A DNA stretch of 64,000 nucleotides. Origin: Aliikangiella coralliicola (GTDB taxonomy: Bacteria; Pseudomonadota; Gammaproteobacteria; Enterobacterales; Kangiellaceae). Below, piece after piece: positions 1 through 9,512 of the stretch (position 1 is the first letter of the stretch; every line of letters starts with the position of its first letter). The stretch spans positions 310,001 through 374,000 of the forward strand of contig NZ_ML660160.1 in assembly GCF_007004725.1 (NCBI RefSeq), given 5' to 3'. The notes below the pieces were generated by a model. It did no database searches. It was not told the DNA's origin and was given only the letters and a program-made list of their open reading frames with translations. The position numbers and the translations under genes are program-made.

Positions 1-3000
1 CGTTTTAATACCGATGGTTCTCTAGATTCTTCTTTTGATAGTGATGGCCGGGTTAATTTGGACATAGCTGATCAAGATAATGAAGTGAAAGGATTGGTTG
101 TACAAGAAGATCAAAAAATCGTAGCGCTGGTCGATTATGTTAATGCCGATGAGCAGTGTGGATTAATTCGTTTAAATAGTGATGGTTCTTTAGATAGTGA
201 TTTTGGTTCAGCAGGTATTGTTGAAATTAATTTTATTAATACAAATCGCCATTCCTGCTTAGATATAAAGCAACATGATAACGATAAACTAGTTGTATTA
301 TTCGAAGATAGTGACGCAGATACTACCTATGTTGTTCAATTTGATGTTGATGGTAGTGTTAACAATTCTTGGGGTTCAGACGGCATCCTTGATTTAGAGT
401 CCCAATTTGCTGAATTTTTAGTCATTACAAGAACTAGTAGTGTCATGGTTGTCGGAACAAGTGACAGCAATAAAGTGAAAGTCAACAGATACACTTCGAT
501 TGGAAATACATCTAGTTCGTTTGGGACTAGTGGAAGTTTTGAATACGATTTTGGTGGCAGAATCAATAACGTTGCTCTGTCTATATTAGATGATTATCAA
601 TTCTTAATTGCAACTTCGACGAGAGACGATGATGATTTGAAGGTAATAAAAGTTAGCGAATGGGCTGGCGGGCTTGATACCAGTTTTGGTACTGATGGAA
701 TCGCTGCCCATGATATTGATAGCGAAATTTTCCGTTTGGGTGAGAATAACGCCATGCTAGTTCAAGCTGACGGCAAAATTATGCTTGTCGGTAGTACTTA
801 TTTGCAAGCTCCAATAACAAATCGTTTTATTAGTTTTACTGGCGTAAGATTAAATAGTGACGGTTCACTAGACTATACCTTTACCGATAGTGGTGCCAAA
901 AGTTTTTACTTCAGCGGTGAAGATAATGGCCGGGCGCTCGATAGTTTTAACTCTGCGATCCAATTAAATAACGGTAGTATTTTTGTCGCTGGCGTAACGG
1001 TAGAGGCTTCGAGTGATTCAAGTAATGCCGTGATAGCTTTTAGTTTTGAAAGTGAAGCTGATACTGACGGCGATGGACTTCGTGATAGCTTGGATGATGA
1101 CGATGATGGTGATGGTTTCAGTGATAATGAAGAATTAGACAATGGAACCTCAACTACCGATGCTACTGATCAGCCGACAGATTCCGATAGCGATGGTATT
1201 TCTGATTTATACGACAATGATGATAATAATGATGGTGTGATTGATGGATTGGATGCCAGTTGGAATGTGCGAGGACTGGTTGAACACCAAGCCGTTTTTC
1301 CATTTGATGGTGACTATGATGCCGAAGCTTTTGCTATTGCGGTTCAAGACGACGGCAAAATTTTATTGGCGGGTGAATCTGATGCAGGCGGCGTCCCTGG
1401 TGAATTACTTATTGCTCGCTTTCATAATGATGCAAGCCTGGATGAATCCTTTGATGATGATGGTATTGTTAACTTTAATATCGCAGGACAATCGGACGAA
1501 ATAAATGCCGTAATGCCACAGTCCAATGGAAAAGTTGTTGCGTTAAATCAATGGAGTAACTCCGATCGCCAATGTGGACTGGTAGCCCTAAACAGTGACG
1601 GCAGTTTAGACACTGATTTTGGTGTTGATGGCCTGGCAGTTATTGATACGCTAAATACTGACAGGCAAAATTGTAGAGACGCCGAACAAGATAATGCCGG
1701 AAACTTCTTAGTATTAGCCACTACTGATGATGTATTACTTGCCCGCTTTGATGCAGATGGAAAATTGGATACTAACTTTAATGACGATGGCATTATTGAA
1801 ACAGGTGGCTCGAGCTCCGAGAGGCTAGATATTGCTTTACAGTCAAGTGATAAAGTACTCCTCGTCAGCGACACGACTATTTCCCGGTATGATAATGATG
1901 GCAATCTCGATACTACATTCGGTACCGATGGCGCTTATTCGATCTCTTTAACTGAGAGTATTCGCTATAACAATATTAAGGTATTGCCAGATGATAATAT
2001 TTTTGTAATGGTTGGGCTAGACGATAGTTTGGATTTACAAATAATAAAAGTCCTAGCTGATGGTAGCGGACTCGATACTAATTTTGGTGATAACGGTATT
2101 GCGACTATAAGTGCAAATGGCGGAAGTTTTTTCATGTCCAGCTTTGATGCCTTTGTTGTGCAAAATGATGGCAAGTTAATGTTGGTTGTCCAATCTTATC
2201 GGCTCAATCCAATCTCTGAATCGCAGAGGACCTTGACAGCAATTCGCCTAAATGCTGACGGTTCGGTCGATACCAGTTTTGCAACCAATGGTTTTCTCGA
2301 TGTATTGCTAAGCGACGCGAGTGGCTCATCGAAGTTGGGTGATATCAACGATTTAGTTCAACAAAAAGACGGAAAAATATTGGTCGCCGGAGAAATGAGC
2401 TACGGCTGGCAAAACGTAGGTGACACTATGTTTGCAGTTCGTTTTGAAAGTGAAACCAATACTGATGGTGATGATTTAAGTGACTCAATCGATCCCGATG
2501 ATGATAACGATGGCGTTGAAGATAGTGAAGACGCATTCCCGTTAGATTCGACAGAGTCGATAGATACCGACGGTGATGGCATCGGCAACAACGCTGACAC
2601 TGACGATGACGGCGATGGTGTTGATGATGCTTCAGACGCTTTTCCTTTAGACGCTACTGAAACAACTGATAGCGATGGCGATGGTGTCGGAGATAATAGT
2701 GACGCTTTCCCCAATGATGGAACTGAAACTGTCGACACTGACGGCGACGGCATCGGTAACAATGCAGATACCGATGATGATGGCGATCAGATCCCAGATG
2801 AAATAGAAAATCAGAATGGCTTGGATCCATTGGATAGTTCTGATGGTAATTTAGACCTTGACTCTGATGGTGTATTAAATACCGACGAAGCAATTGATGG
2901 AACGGACTTAAGTGATCCAAATGATTTGCTTAATCCATTAGCAACCAGCTTTGACGGTGATGGGTATTTAACGGTTAATTACGATGATAGTGTCAGTACC

Positions 3001-6000
3001 GAAGATTATATTTACGGACTAAACACATCGAATAATCAGATTTTAGCGACAGGTTATATTTATCCTTATGATGATAATACCGAACCTACCGTTATGCGCT
3101 TAAATTTAGATGGTTCGTTAGACTCCAGTTTTGGCAATGATGGATTCTTTAGCACAATAGGAATGGAAATAGACTCCTATGGAAGACAAACTTATGTGTT
3201 AAAAGACGGCAGCTTAATGGTGTCGGCGGAGTGGGATGCGTCGTTGTTAAAAGTAACCGAAAACGGTGTTTTAGATACGAGTTTTTTTGCGGACCAGGAT
3301 TATCCTGGTATTTGGGAAGTTCCTGGTGCAGAGCGTTCAATTGAGCCCGTTGTACTAGAACTCACTGATGGTTCTTTGATAGTGTCTTCGGCAACCTCTT
3401 CGCGATTTTACGAAGCTCAAGTTCGTAAGTTCGATGCTAATGGTAACTCTATTAGTGACTTTGGAAACTCAGGCATATTTAGTTCCGGAATGCTCAGGGC
3501 CAGGGTAGAGTTTATGCATGAGCAATCAGATGGCTCTATTTTGGTGGGGCTTCAGAATTACCTAGACGTAACCATCATTAAAATATCTGCCGCAGGCGTT
3601 TTAGATACGAGCTTTGGTGAAAGTGGTTATGTTACCTATGATTCAAATCGCACTATTCGTCTTCAGGGAATGGTTAAACTTGCTGACGATAGATTTGCCA
3701 TATTGCTTGAAGGCGAAGACGTTAATGGCAAAGATGGTTTACATGTCATTCGATTGCATAGCGATGGTAGTGAAGATACCAGCTTTGCAACGGATGGAAT
3801 GTTCACATTAGCTGAAGCGAATTACGAAAATTTACAAGGGATTAATCTATTCAGGCAGGACGACGGTACCTTTATTATCGCCGCATACCAGAGTATTCAG
3901 AATGGACGAGTTGCATTGGCTGCTCGTTTAACTCAGGACGGCACACTAGATACCAGTTTTAACAGCGATGGTATAGCTCGGCGGTTATTTAGTCGTGACT
4001 TCAATATCTACGCTGCCACTTTATCAGCTAATCACGATGTGCTCTTTGCCGGTTATGATAACTCTGGAGATAGCTCAGTATTTGCTATTGCCAGCTTTGA
4101 CAATCAGTCGGATATCGATGGTGATGGCGTTGAAGATTTTAGCGATGCATTTCCCGAAGACGCATCCGAGTCAACCGACAATGACGGCGATGGCATTGGC
4201 GACAATGCCGATACTGACGACGATAATGACGGCTACAGTGATACCGATGAACAAGACAATGGCACATCAACAACTGATAGCGATGATATACCTGCTGATA
4301 ACGACGATGACTTTATTTCAGATTTAAATGATAGTGATGATGATAATGATGGTGTTAGCGATGATGAAGACGCGTTTCCTTTCGATAACTCTGAATCATC
4401 AGACACTGATGGAGATGGTATCGGTAACAATGCTGACACCGACGATGATGGCGACGGTGTTAGCGATGACGAAGATGCATTCCCGCTGGATGAAAATGAG
4501 TCGCTAGATACTGATGGTGATGGTATAGGAAACAATGCTGACTCCGACGATGATGGCGACGGTGTTAGCGATGATGAAGATGCATTCCCGCTGGATGAAA
4601 ATGAGTCGTTAGATACTGATGGCGATGGTATTGGAAACAATGCTGACTCCGACGATGATGGCGACGGTGTTAGCGATGATGAAGATGCATTTCCACTTGA
4701 TGAAACAGAGTGGCTAGACTCTGACGGTGATGGTATTGGTGATAATTCCGATGACACTCCTTATCCACCTGCCGGCGAGCTAAACCTGAGTGTCAGTGAA
4801 TATTCCGTCGATGAAAATGCCGGTACTCTGGAAGTAACTGTGAATAGAAGCGGTGGTGATTATGGTGAATTGCAAGTCGATTACGCGTTGCAAGATGCCT
4901 CGGCGACCGCGAATGTCGATTATGAATATCAAGCAGGAACTTTGACATTTATCAATGGCGAGATTTCAAAAACAATTACTATTTCTATTGTAGATGACGC
5001 CGATTACGAAGGTGATGAAGCCTTCACGATTCAGTTGAGCAACCTGGTTGGCGATGGAACTATTGGTAGTCTATCAATGGCGATGATTGTTATTGCTGAA
5101 GACGAAGCCATCCCTCCTGCGGGCGAAATTGGATTTGAGCAGGTGGCCAAATCAGTTAATGAAAATGATACTAATGTAACGCTAAATGTGATTCGTACCG
5201 GCGGTAGTTTTGGCGAACTCGGCGTGTCTTATAACACGACTGATGCCAGTGCCATTGCAGGAACCGATTACGTTGCGTTGAGTGGCAATTTGACCTTCGC
5301 TGATGGAGAAACCAGTCAGTCAATTTCGATCACTTTGGTCAACGATGATGTTTACGAGTCGGACGAGCAATTCGCTGTTCAGTTATCTAACTTGACTGGT
5401 GATGGTGTGTTAGATTCGCAGGCAGCAACGATTACGATCGTCGACGATGAACCAACGCCTGACTCTGGCATTTTCGTATTTGAAAACGCGACTTTTTATG
5501 TTGATGAAAATGCCGCGTCAATCGAGATTGACGTTGTCAGAGTTGATGGTGATTTTGGCGAAGCGACTGTTGAGATTACCAGTGTTGGTCAAAATTCAGC
5601 AGAAGCGACAGCAACGGAAGGGGAGGACTATGAAAGGGTTTCTCAAACGTTGAGTTTTGCTGATGGCGAAACGTCGAAAAGTGTGACATTGATAATTAAC
5701 GATGATGCCAACTATGAAGGAGATGAGTATTTCATTCTTGATCTGACTAACGCTGTTGGTGCAGGAATCGGTCCTCAATCTTCAACGGACATATTCATTC
5801 GCGAAGATGACGCAGTGCCACCAGCCGGAGTATTCCAGTTTAGCGGTTCAAACTACCAGGTTGATGAGAGTAGCGGTGAAGTGCTGCTTACTGTGACTCG
5901 AAGCAACGGTAGTTATGGTGAAGTTAGATTGAACTTGAATACCGTTGACGACACTGCGCGCGATGGCGTGGATTATCAAGGTGAAGAGACGACACTCACT

Positions 6001-6645
6001 TTTCTTGATGGAGAAACTAACCAGACAGTGCGTTTAATTATTCACAATAATGATGACTACCAAGGTGACAGGAGCTTCACCGCTTCTCTATCGGGGCTCG
6101 TTGGAGATGGTTCCATCGGCGCGATTGCCACAACGACGATCAATATATTAGAAGACGAAGCAACACCACCTGCCGGTATTTTGCAATTTAGCGGGGAGTC
6201 CTATTCCGCGAACGAGTCTGACGGTATTTTGATATTAACGGTGATGAGAACTGAAGGTAGTTATGGCGATGTCAGTGTTGATTACACAGTGACAGATGAA
6301 AGTGCAATTAATGGTACTGACTTTGTCGCGGTAGACGGAACCTTGTATTTTTCTGATGGTGAGATGAGTCAACAAATTGAGATTGAAATCAAGGAAGATT
6401 CTCTTGATGAAGACCTTGAGTCTTTCCTGGTGACATTATCTAACCCTGTTAATACAAGTATTGGAAACCTAGACAGTGCACAGGTTTCAATCAGTGATAA
6501 TGATGAGACGCCAACGGTTGTTGATCCACCTGAGACAACAACCGGCGGCGGTGGCGGCGCTTTTCATTGGTGGTTAATTTTGTTCGGCCTCTTCATGCTC
6601 TGGTCAAGAAGCGGTTTGCAACGAAAATTAACCTATCAATGCTGA
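1..6645 (+). CDS. Giant surface protein: delta-60 repeats, TSP3-like Ca-binding linkers, five Calx-beta domains, GlyGly-CTERM-like tail (5' partial)
   Basis: The frame is open from base 1 and already encodes a delta-60 motif ([12 protein letters not shown]) before the first in-frame start-like codon (TTG at 58), so the true start lies outside the window. Visible order: delta-60 repeats of the type [12 protein letters not shown] (1-1050, 1290-2450, 2930-4110); Asp-rich thrombospondin-3-like linkers (about 1060-1260, 2450-2800, 4110-4750), the last with units of exactly 105 bp; five Calx-beta domains (about 4765-6510, each ending near an IxxDD/IxEDE motif); then a Gly run, a hydrophobic stretch ([14 protein letters not shown]) and a basic end. 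That tail resembles GlyGly-CTERM signals cleaved by rhombosortase in type II secretion strains. Probable role: large Ca-stabilised exported or adhesive protein (inference from domains). No rhombosortase is in the window. Confidence 0.9.
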   Translation, partial: RFNTDGSLDSSFDSDGRVNLDIADQDNEVKGLVVQEDQKIVALVDYVNADEQCGLIRLNSDGSLDSDFGSAGIVEINFINTNRHSCLDIKQHDNDKLVVLFEDSDADTTYVVQFDVDGSVNNSWGSDGILDLESQFAEFLVITRTSSVMVVGTSDSNKVKVNRYTSIGNTSSSFGTSGSFEYDFGGRINNVALSILDDYQFLIATSTRDDDDLKVIKVSEWAGGLDTSFGTDGIAAHDIDSEIFRLGENNAMLVQADGKIMLVGSTYLQAPITNRFISFTGVRLNSDGSLDYTFTDSGAKSFYFSGEDNGRALDSFNSAIQLNNGSIFVAGVTVEASSDSSNAVIAFSFESEADTDGDGLRDSLDDDDDGDGFSDNEELDNGTSTTDATDQPTDSDSDGISDLYDNDDNNDGVIDGLDASWNVRGLVEHQAVFPFDGDYDAEAFAIAVQDDGKILLAGESDAGGVPGELLIARFHNDASLDESFDDDGIVNFNIAGQSDEINAVMPQSNGKVVALNQWSNSDRQCGLVALNSDGSLDTDFGVDGLAVIDTLNTDRQNCRDAEQDNAGNFLVLATTDDVLLARFDADGKLDTNFNDDGIIETGGSSSERLDIALQSSDKVLLVSDTTISRYDNDGNLDTTFGTDGAYSISLTESIRYNNIKVLPDDNIFVMVGLDDSLDLQIIKVLADGSGLDTNFGDNGIATISANGGSFFMSSFDAFVVQNDGKLMLVVQSYRLNPISESQRTLTAIRLNADGSVDTSFATNGFLDVLLSDASGSSKLGDINDLVQQKDGKILVAGEMSYGWQNVGDTMFAVRFESETNTDGDDLSDSIDPDDDNDGVEDSEDAFPLDSTESIDTDGDGIGNNADTDDDGDGVDDASDAFPLDATETTDSDGDGVGDNSDAFPNDGTETVDTDGDGIGNNADTDDDGDQIPDEIENQNGLDPLDSSDGNLDLDSDGVLNTDEAIDGTDLSDPNDLLNPLATSFDGDGYLTVNYDDSVSTEDYIYGLNTSNNQILATGYIYPYDDNTEPTVMRLNLDGSLDSSFGNDGFFSTIGMEIDSYGRQTYVLKDGSLMVSAEWDASLLKVTENGVLDTSFFADQDYPGIWEVPGAERSIEPVVLELTDGSLIVSSATSSRFYEAQVRKFDANGNSISDFGNSGIFSSGMLRARVEFMHEQSDGSILVGLQNYLDVTIIKISAAGVLDTSFGESGYVTYDSNRTIRLQGMVKLADDRFAILLEGEDVNGKDGLHVIRLHSDGSEDTSFATDGMFTLAEANYENLQGINLFRQDDGTFIIAAYQSIQNGRVALAARLTQDGTLDTSFNSDGIARRLFSRDFNIYAATLSANHDVLFAGYDNSGDSSVFAIASFDNQSDIDGDGVEDFSDAFPEDASESTDNDGDGIGDNADTDDDNDGYSDTDEQDNGTSTTDSDDIPADNDDDFISDLNDSDDDNDGVSDDEDAFPFDNSESSDTDGDGIGNNADTDDDGDGVSDDEDAFPLDENESLDTDGDGIGNNADSDDDGDGVSDDEDAFPLDENESLDTDGDGIGNNADSDDDGDGVSDDEDAFPLDETEWLDSDGDGIGDNSDDTPYPPAGELNLSVSEYSVDENAGTLEVTVNRSGGDYGELQVDYALQDASATANVDYEYQAGTLTFINGEISKTITISIVDDADYEGDEAFTIQLSNLVGDGTIGSLSMAMIVIAEDEAIPPAGEIGFEQVAKSVNENDTNVTLNVIRTGGSFGELGVSYNTTDASAIAGTDYVALSGNLTFADGETSQSISITLVNDDVYESDEQFAVQLSNLTGDGVLDSQAATITIVDDEPTPDSGIFVFENATFYVDENAASIEIDVVRVDGDFGEATVEITSVGQNSAEATATEGEDYERVSQTLSFADGETSKSVTLIINDDANYEGDEYFILDLTNAVGAGIGPQSSTDIFIREDDAVPPAGVFQFSGSNYQVDESSGEVLLTVTRSNGSYGEVRLNLNTVDDTARDGVDYQGEETTLTFLDGETNQTVRLIIHNNDDYQGDRSFTASLSGLVGDGSIGAIATTTINILEDEATPPAGILQFSGESYSANESDGILILTVMRTEGSYGDVSVDYTVTDESAINGTDFVAVDGTLYFSDGEMSQQIEIEIKEDSLDEDLESFLVTLSNPVNTSIGNLDSAQVSISDNDETPTVVDPPETTTGGGGGAFHWWLILFGLFMLWSRSGLQRKLTYQC
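4336..4750 (+). repeat. Tandem 105-bp repeat encoding TSP3-like Ca-binding units
   Basis: Units start at about 4336, 4441, 4546 and 4651. Each encodes 35 residues of the pattern [17 protein letters not shown] followed by [12 protein letters not shown]. The second and third units are nearly identical at DNA level, pointing to recent duplication inside the giant surface protein gene. Confidence 0.85.
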
Positions 6646-6667
6646 TTAATTAGATAACTCAGACTAA

Positions 6668-6703
6668 TTAGACAGCTTAGATTGTTTAGACAGGTTAGAT
6701 TAT
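6668..6703 (+). repeat. Short 18-bp tandem repeat between genes
   Basis: Two 18-bp units (6668-6685 and 6686-6703) of the form TTAGACAGSTTAGATTRT sit between the surface protein stop and the next small gene. They differ at two positions. No function can be assigned. Confidence 0.6.
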
Positions 6704-6732
6704 TTAAACAACATAGTTATGCAAGGATAATT

Positions 6733-7005
6733 ATGAAAAATAGCGATGTTCTTTTGTATATTGCCGGCAACGACGAATTCGGAGTGAGAATCCACGTTCA
6801 AATTGCGAATGAAGAAAATACTGAAACTCTAATTTTTTCTGACCATGGCTGGTTATATGAGAAACAGTTTGTTCAATGGATAAAAGCAAAAATGGAAGTG
6901 CCGATTGAATCTCTCAACTTTATTTTTTGTGGTGATCCAAAAAGCGAGTTTCCTTTGTACTCGGAATTGTATTCTGCCGGGGCCAAGGTTAGCTTAGTAT
7001 CGTAA
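6733..7005 (+). CDS. Small conserved-looking hypothetical protein (90 aa)
   Basis: ATG at 6733 follows AAGGA at 6723-6727 with normal spacing; this start is preferred over the TTG at 6682, which would add 17 residues read from the AT-rich tandem repeat. The product has no signal peptide or membrane helix, is acidic, and alternates strands and helices (a small alpha/beta domain is possible). It contains a single Cys in the stretch FIFCGDP. I do not recognise a family. It lies 87 bp after the giant surface protein gene on the same strand and is followed at once by a hairpin terminator, so it may end that transcription unit. Function unknown. Confidence 0.7.
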   Translation: MKNSDVLLYIAGNDEFGVRIHVQIANEENTETLIFSDHGWLYEKQFVQWIKAKMEVPIESLNFIFCGDPKSEFPLYSELYSAGAKVSLVS

Positions 7006-7012
7006 AGAAAGG

Positions 7013-7062
7013 AGAGTGCTCAGGCGATATGGCTGGGCACTCTAACTTTTCTTGTCCTTTTT
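7013..7062 (+). terminator. Rho-independent terminator after the 90-aa gene
   Basis: An 11-bp stem (AGAGTGCTCAG at 7013-7023 pairing with CTGGGCACTCT at 7033-7043, one G-U pair) is followed by a T-rich stretch. It begins 8 bases after the stop at 7005. Confidence 0.75.
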
Positions 7063-7279
7063 ATTAGTAGAACTACAAAAATAATCAATTATATTTTTTC
7101 AAAATAATTCAATACCTCTGCAATAGCTCGACATCAAGTTGAGTAGGTTTCAACCTTCTGATATAGCTTCCGGCGAAGCTAACTCGGTGGGCTATCATTA
7201 GAAATTTTCTGCCGATATCGCATATCTCCATCTATACTTGAAATAAGTTAACGGTAAACAAAACTAACAATACTTCTTT

Positions 7280-8428
7280 GTGGATACCTTTACTCTTACC
7301 ATTTTCAGGGATCTTATCGCGTTACAAATGATCCTGGTGTTATTTATTTTGCGGCGACAAAACCGCGATTATGTGCCGACTAAATATTGGCTGTTATTTG
7401 CCATATTTTATTTTATCCAGGGATTAATTTTTAAAGATTGGCCCGGTGTTCCTAAATGGTTAGTGCTATTGTCAGGCAATAGTATCGTGATATTAGCGAA
7501 CGTGATGTTGGCAATGGGCTATGTGAAAGCTTTACACCTGGAACGAACGCGCCGATTTATTTGTAGTGTTGCGGTCGTTTTTCTTATTTATAATGGATTA
7601 AGTATTGCGTTAGAATTTCCGGCGAGAATGCGAATAACTCCACTCGCTTTTCTGTTAGGAATAATCGACCTGAGGGTTGCCTATGAAATTATTCGCTTAC
7701 CCAGGGAACAATTATTTTCCTATGTTAAATTAATTTTTGTACTGTTCCTTCTGCTTGCGCTGATTTATCTATGTCGAAGCGTTGGTATATTTCTTTCTCT
7801 TAAGAGCAACGTGTTATTCGTGCCGAATACCGTTGATCAATTGACATTAATGATGTCAACAATTGTCATGATCACCTTGGCTTTTTCTGCTAACTTGCTG
7901 GTAACCGGGCTTCATCAGCAAAAGCTAAAAATGTTGGCACAGTACGATAGTTTGACTGCGATTTTCAATCGACGTACTTTTTTTGAAAAAGCGAGGGCGA
8001 TTTGCCAGCGACTGCAAAATAACAATGAAACCTTCTATATTTTATTAGTTGACGTTGATAAGTTTAAGCTAATCAATGATGAGCTAGGTCATCTTGCAGG
8101 TGATGTCGCATTGAAGGGTATTGCGAATATTCTTGCTAAAAATCTGCGACCAAATGATATTATCGGCCGTTATGGTGGTGAAGAATTTATTGCACTATTG
8201 GTCGATTCAACTCAACAGCAAGCTGAGCAGGTAGCAGAGAGATTGCGCAGTAGAGTCAGTGAAACTCATTTTGAATATTCCGGCAAGGTGATGAAATTGA
8301 CCATTAGCATTGGCGTTGCCTCAAACCGTCAAAAATCTGAATTGGAGAAGGTCACCAAATACGCAGACGAAGCGCTTTATGAGTCTAAGAAAAATGGCCG
8401 TAACCTGGTCACTGTTCATAGCGCCTGA
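7280..8428 (+). CDS. Membrane-bound diguanylate cyclase (GGDEF domain)
   Basis: Predicted to make cyclic di-GMP from two GTP at the inner membrane. Residues 1-215 form about six hydrophobic segments; residues about 220-380 are a GGDEF domain starting at the typical QYDSLTAIFNRR motif. The active-site loop is GGEEF (residues 299-303), a functional variant. Five residues before it is RPND, matching the RxxD inhibitory I-site, so product feedback is likely. The chosen start is GTG at 7280; ATG at 7328 would cut into the first hydrophobic segment. No EAL partner is adjacent. The gene stands alone on its strand, converging with the minus-strand PPC gene. What the membrane part senses is unknown. 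Confidence 0.92.
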   Translation: MDTFTLTIFRDLIALQMILVLFILRRQNRDYVPTKYWLLFAIFYFIQGLIFKDWPGVPKWLVLLSGNSIVILANVMLAMGYVKALHLERTRRFICSVAVVFLIYNGLSIALEFPARMRITPLAFLLGIIDLRVAYEIIRLPREQLFSYVKLIFVLFLLLALIYLCRSVGIFLSLKSNVLFVPNTVDQLTLMMSTIVMITLAFSANLLVTGLHQQKLKMLAQYDSLTAIFNRRTFFEKARAICQRLQNNNETFYILLVDVDKFKLINDELGHLAGDVALKGIANILAKNLRPNDIIGRYGGEEFIALLVDSTQQQAEQVAERLRSRVSETHFEYSGKVMKLTISIGVASNRQKSELEKVTKYADEALYESKKNGRNLVTVHSA

Positions 8429-8470
8429 GTTTTTGAATAGAAATGGAGTAAAAAACAGAAAAGCAAAAAA

Positions 8471-9388
8471 CTACCAACTAGCGGTCAGTTTTACGTCGGC
8501 GAATGGACGAACAGCAAACAATCGGACAAAATAACTCCCTGGTTGTGGTTGACGAAAAATAACGGTTTCATTATTTCCGCCAATTGACGGGCGCTCATCC
8601 CATTTATTCAAACTCGGAATTCCATCAAATAGTACAAGCAAATCGGCGTCGCCTCGTCCTTCGGAAGTGCTGATGGTTAGTTCTGAAATGCCTTCAGGAA
8701 TATTAAGCCGATAAATATTGGAGTAACTGTTTGGTTCGAGTAATGTTAACTGTTTGGTTTCTCCGGAACTAAGTAAGTGAGTTTGCGTAGATTCATTTTC
8801 TATCGATTCTTTGGCTAGTGTGTAGCTAATTGCTAAATCGAAACTAATATCGGAACTGTTCGGACTCAGTTGGTGTACGGCGACGGCAATCGAATTTTCA
8901 CCTTGTTGTAATAAGCTAAAATCAAAAGGTACTTCCTGCCATACATATTCGATAAGAGAGTCTGTTGCTAAAGTCTGGTGTTCACTACGTAATGTATGAT
9001 CGGTATCTTTTGTCAAATTGACTCGATAAGCCTCAATCCCATTGATATAAACTACAGCGCCATCGTCTACTAATATTCTGAGTTTTGGTTCACCAATATC
9101 AGAGAGGTTTTGAATAACAAATGTGCGGCGAAAATATTGAACGAGGGTTTTGTTTTCCGGATCGTTTCCAAAAGCTGTCACAGTCGCTTCATCATTTTCG
9201 CCATACCCAAATTGAGCCTTTCCCGTTTGCCATTGGCTGCTGTCAAAATCTTTCGTAAACCAATCGAGAGGAGGAGAGGCTGCTAAATCATAGTATTGCC
9301 ACTGGCTGGCGGGAGAAATAAGTTCCTCAGCTTGAATGGAATTGACCCAATTGATAAATAGTAATAATCCTAAGTGCACTAAGCGCAT
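8471..9388 (-). CDS. Secreted protein with galactose-binding-like domain and C-terminal PPC domain
   Basis: The 305-aa product starts with a signal peptide (residues 1-20, cut near IQAEE). Residues about 25-195 resemble the beta-sandwich N-terminal domain often attached to exported hydrolases (motifs FDSSQWQTGKAQFGYG and YFRRTF). Residues about 210-305 are a bacterial pre-peptidase C-terminal (PPC) domain, with ADLLVLFDG and a closing VRLFAVRPFADVKLTASW-type strand. No catalytic residues are visible, so it may be a substrate-binding accessory protein. It lies 124 bp downstream of the collagenase on the same strand with a hairpin between, so co-transcription with partial read-through is possible. 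Confidence 0.8.
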   Translation of the reverse strand: MRLVHLGLLLFINWVNSIQAEELISPASQWQYYDLAASPPLDWFTKDFDSSQWQTGKAQFGYGENDEATVTAFGNDPENKTLVQYFRRTFVIQNLSDIGEPKLRILVDDGAVVYINGIEAYRVNLTKDTDHTLRSEHQTLATDSLIEYVWQEVPFDFSLLQQGENSIAVAVHQLSPNSSDISFDLAISYTLAKESIENESTQTHLLSSGETKQLTLLEPNSYSNIYRLNIPEGISELTISTSEGRGDADLLVLFDGIPSLNKWDERPSIGGNNETVIFRQPQPGSYFVRLFAVRPFADVKLTASW

Positions 9389-9444
9389 TCTTCATTCCTT
9401 GGTAACACTGGTCTCATAGTTTTTACCTTGTTAGAAATAATATA

Positions 9445-9462
9445 CCAGTTCCGAAGAACTGG
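9445..9462 (-). terminator. Intercistronic hairpin between collagenase and PPC gene
   Basis: Perfect 7-bp stem CCAGTTC/GAACTGG with a 4-base loop, followed on the minus strand by an AT-rich but not T-pure run. It could be a weak terminator, an attenuator or an mRNA-stability hairpin. Confidence 0.4.
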
Positions 9463-9512
9463 CATAGAGTCTTTTGGGTTTTCGTTAAAATTGAGAATTG
9501 TTTAACTACTTC

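Noticed and set aside
2400-4757. Minus-strand Ser/Pro-rich frames opposite the TSP3-like repeats
   Set aside because: Shadows of the GAT-rich Asp repeats of the giant surface protein.
7125-7215. Cyclic di-GMP riboswitch before the diguanylate cyclase
   Set aside because: Short words such as CTTCCGGC were seen, but the conserved GEMM core and pairing could not be found.
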